Assembly: GCA_045590855.1 (NCBI GenBank) | Contig: JAZNRV010000110.1 | Span: forward strand, 1-5,601 | From: RGIG3009 sp045590855 | Lineage (GTDB): Bacteria > Bacillota > Clostridia > Oscillospirales > Acutalibacteraceae | Reading direction: 5' to 3' | Length of the DNA stretch: 5,601 nucleotides | In this document: piece after piece, positions 5,530-5,601 of the stretch | How the letters are laid out: each line of letters starts with the position of its first letter | Numbering within the stretch: the stretch's first letter is position 1 | The notes under the pieces: model-generated | Told to the model about the DNA's origin: nothing | The model's input: only the letters and a program-made list of their open reading frames with translations | Database searches by the model: none | Translations under genes and position numbers: made by a program

Positions 5530-5533
5530 TTTT
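5508..5533 (+). terminator. Terminator-like hairpin plus T-run inside copy B
   Basis: ACCTCCCCT (5508-5516), loop GACA, AGGGGAGGT (5521-5529), then TTTT before CTC. This is the strongest intrinsic-terminator shape on the plus strand downstream of the XRE gene, although 240 nt away from it. Confidence 0.4.
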
Positions 5534-5556
5534 CTCATGCTAAAGCTTTTTATCTT

Positions 5557-5575
5557 CCCCCAGTAGAACTGGGGG
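5557..5575. repeat. Array hairpin with loop AGA, possible terminator
   Basis: CCCCCAGT (5557-5564), loop AGA, ACTGGGGG (5568-5575): a perfect 8-bp stem followed by TTTATTT on the plus strand. It shares the CCAGT/ACTGG core idea and loop style with hairpins 1 and 2. A small GCCT-AA-AGGC hairpin follows at 5587-5596 near the window edge. Confidence 0.55.
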
Positions 5576-5601
5576 TTTATTTCCACGCCTAAAGGCACCA
5601 A

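Larger units (their letters stand above)
5278..5596. repeat. Array of short GC-rich hairpins, no gene
   Basis: From 12 nt after the XRE stop to the window edge there is no credible coding region. Instead at least eight perfect or near-perfect hairpins occur in about 320 nt, with stems of 4-9 bp and mostly 3-4 nt loops (TAAA, AGA, AAA, TGAC, TAC, GACA). Stem sequences differ from each other, so this is not a direct-repeat array or CRISPR. The pattern fits either a structured RNA or clustered REP-like palindromic elements related to IS200/IS605 biology; neither can be settled from this window. Confidence 0.6.

Noticed and set aside
5278..5596. CRISPR array
   Set aside because: The units are self-complementary and differ from one another; there is no constant direct repeat with regular spacers.
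5278..5596. tRNA or rRNA gene
   Set aside because: No cloverleaf with T-arm consensus or rRNA core motif is seen; the hairpins are serial with tiny loops.

Overview
The window looks like part of a chromosome from a low-to-moderate GC Bacillota (Firmicutes) bacterium, probably a gut-type clostridial lineage. The reasons are strong AGGAGG-type ribosome binding sites, consensus sigma-A promoters, a clostridial-style sugar-1-phosphate transferase and a small XRE regulator. This assignment is inference from gene style; no taxonomic marker is present.

Positions 1-3842, all on the minus strand, hold the start of a surface-polysaccharide (capsule/EPS) operon. Transcription begins at a good promoter (3814-3842) with a palindrome over the expected start site and a stem-loop in the ~120-nt leader. 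The genes run in the order: membrane polyprenyl-phosphate sugar-1-phosphate transferase (2251-3687), WbuB-like GT4 glycosyltransferase (1030-2217), then a CapE/FnlA-type UDP-GlcNAc 4,6-dehydratase/5-epimerase (1-994, cut by the window edge). Gaps of 33 and 35 nt indicate co-transcription. The first enzyme should load a sugar phosphate onto the lipid carrier, the second should extend it, and the third begins synthesis of UDP-L-FucNAc. CapF/FnlB and CapG/FnlC homologues would be expected just beyond the left edge.

Positions 3960-4889 hold an independent minus-strand unit: a membrane-anchored SGNH/GDSL hydrolase with a perfect TTGACA-17-TATAAT promoter and its own intrinsic terminator. Divergent from it, on the plus strand, is a 108-residue XRE-family regulator (4940-5266) that starts at GTG. 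The two promoters overlap, so the regulator may control itself and the hydrolase.

Positions 5267-5601 contain no gene. They hold a dense run of short GC-rich hairpins with 3-4 nt loops, including two diverged copies of one two-hairpin element in opposite orientation (5417-5464 and 5474-5529). This resembles the layout of REP/BIME elements. It is the least ordinary part of the window and continues towards the right edge.
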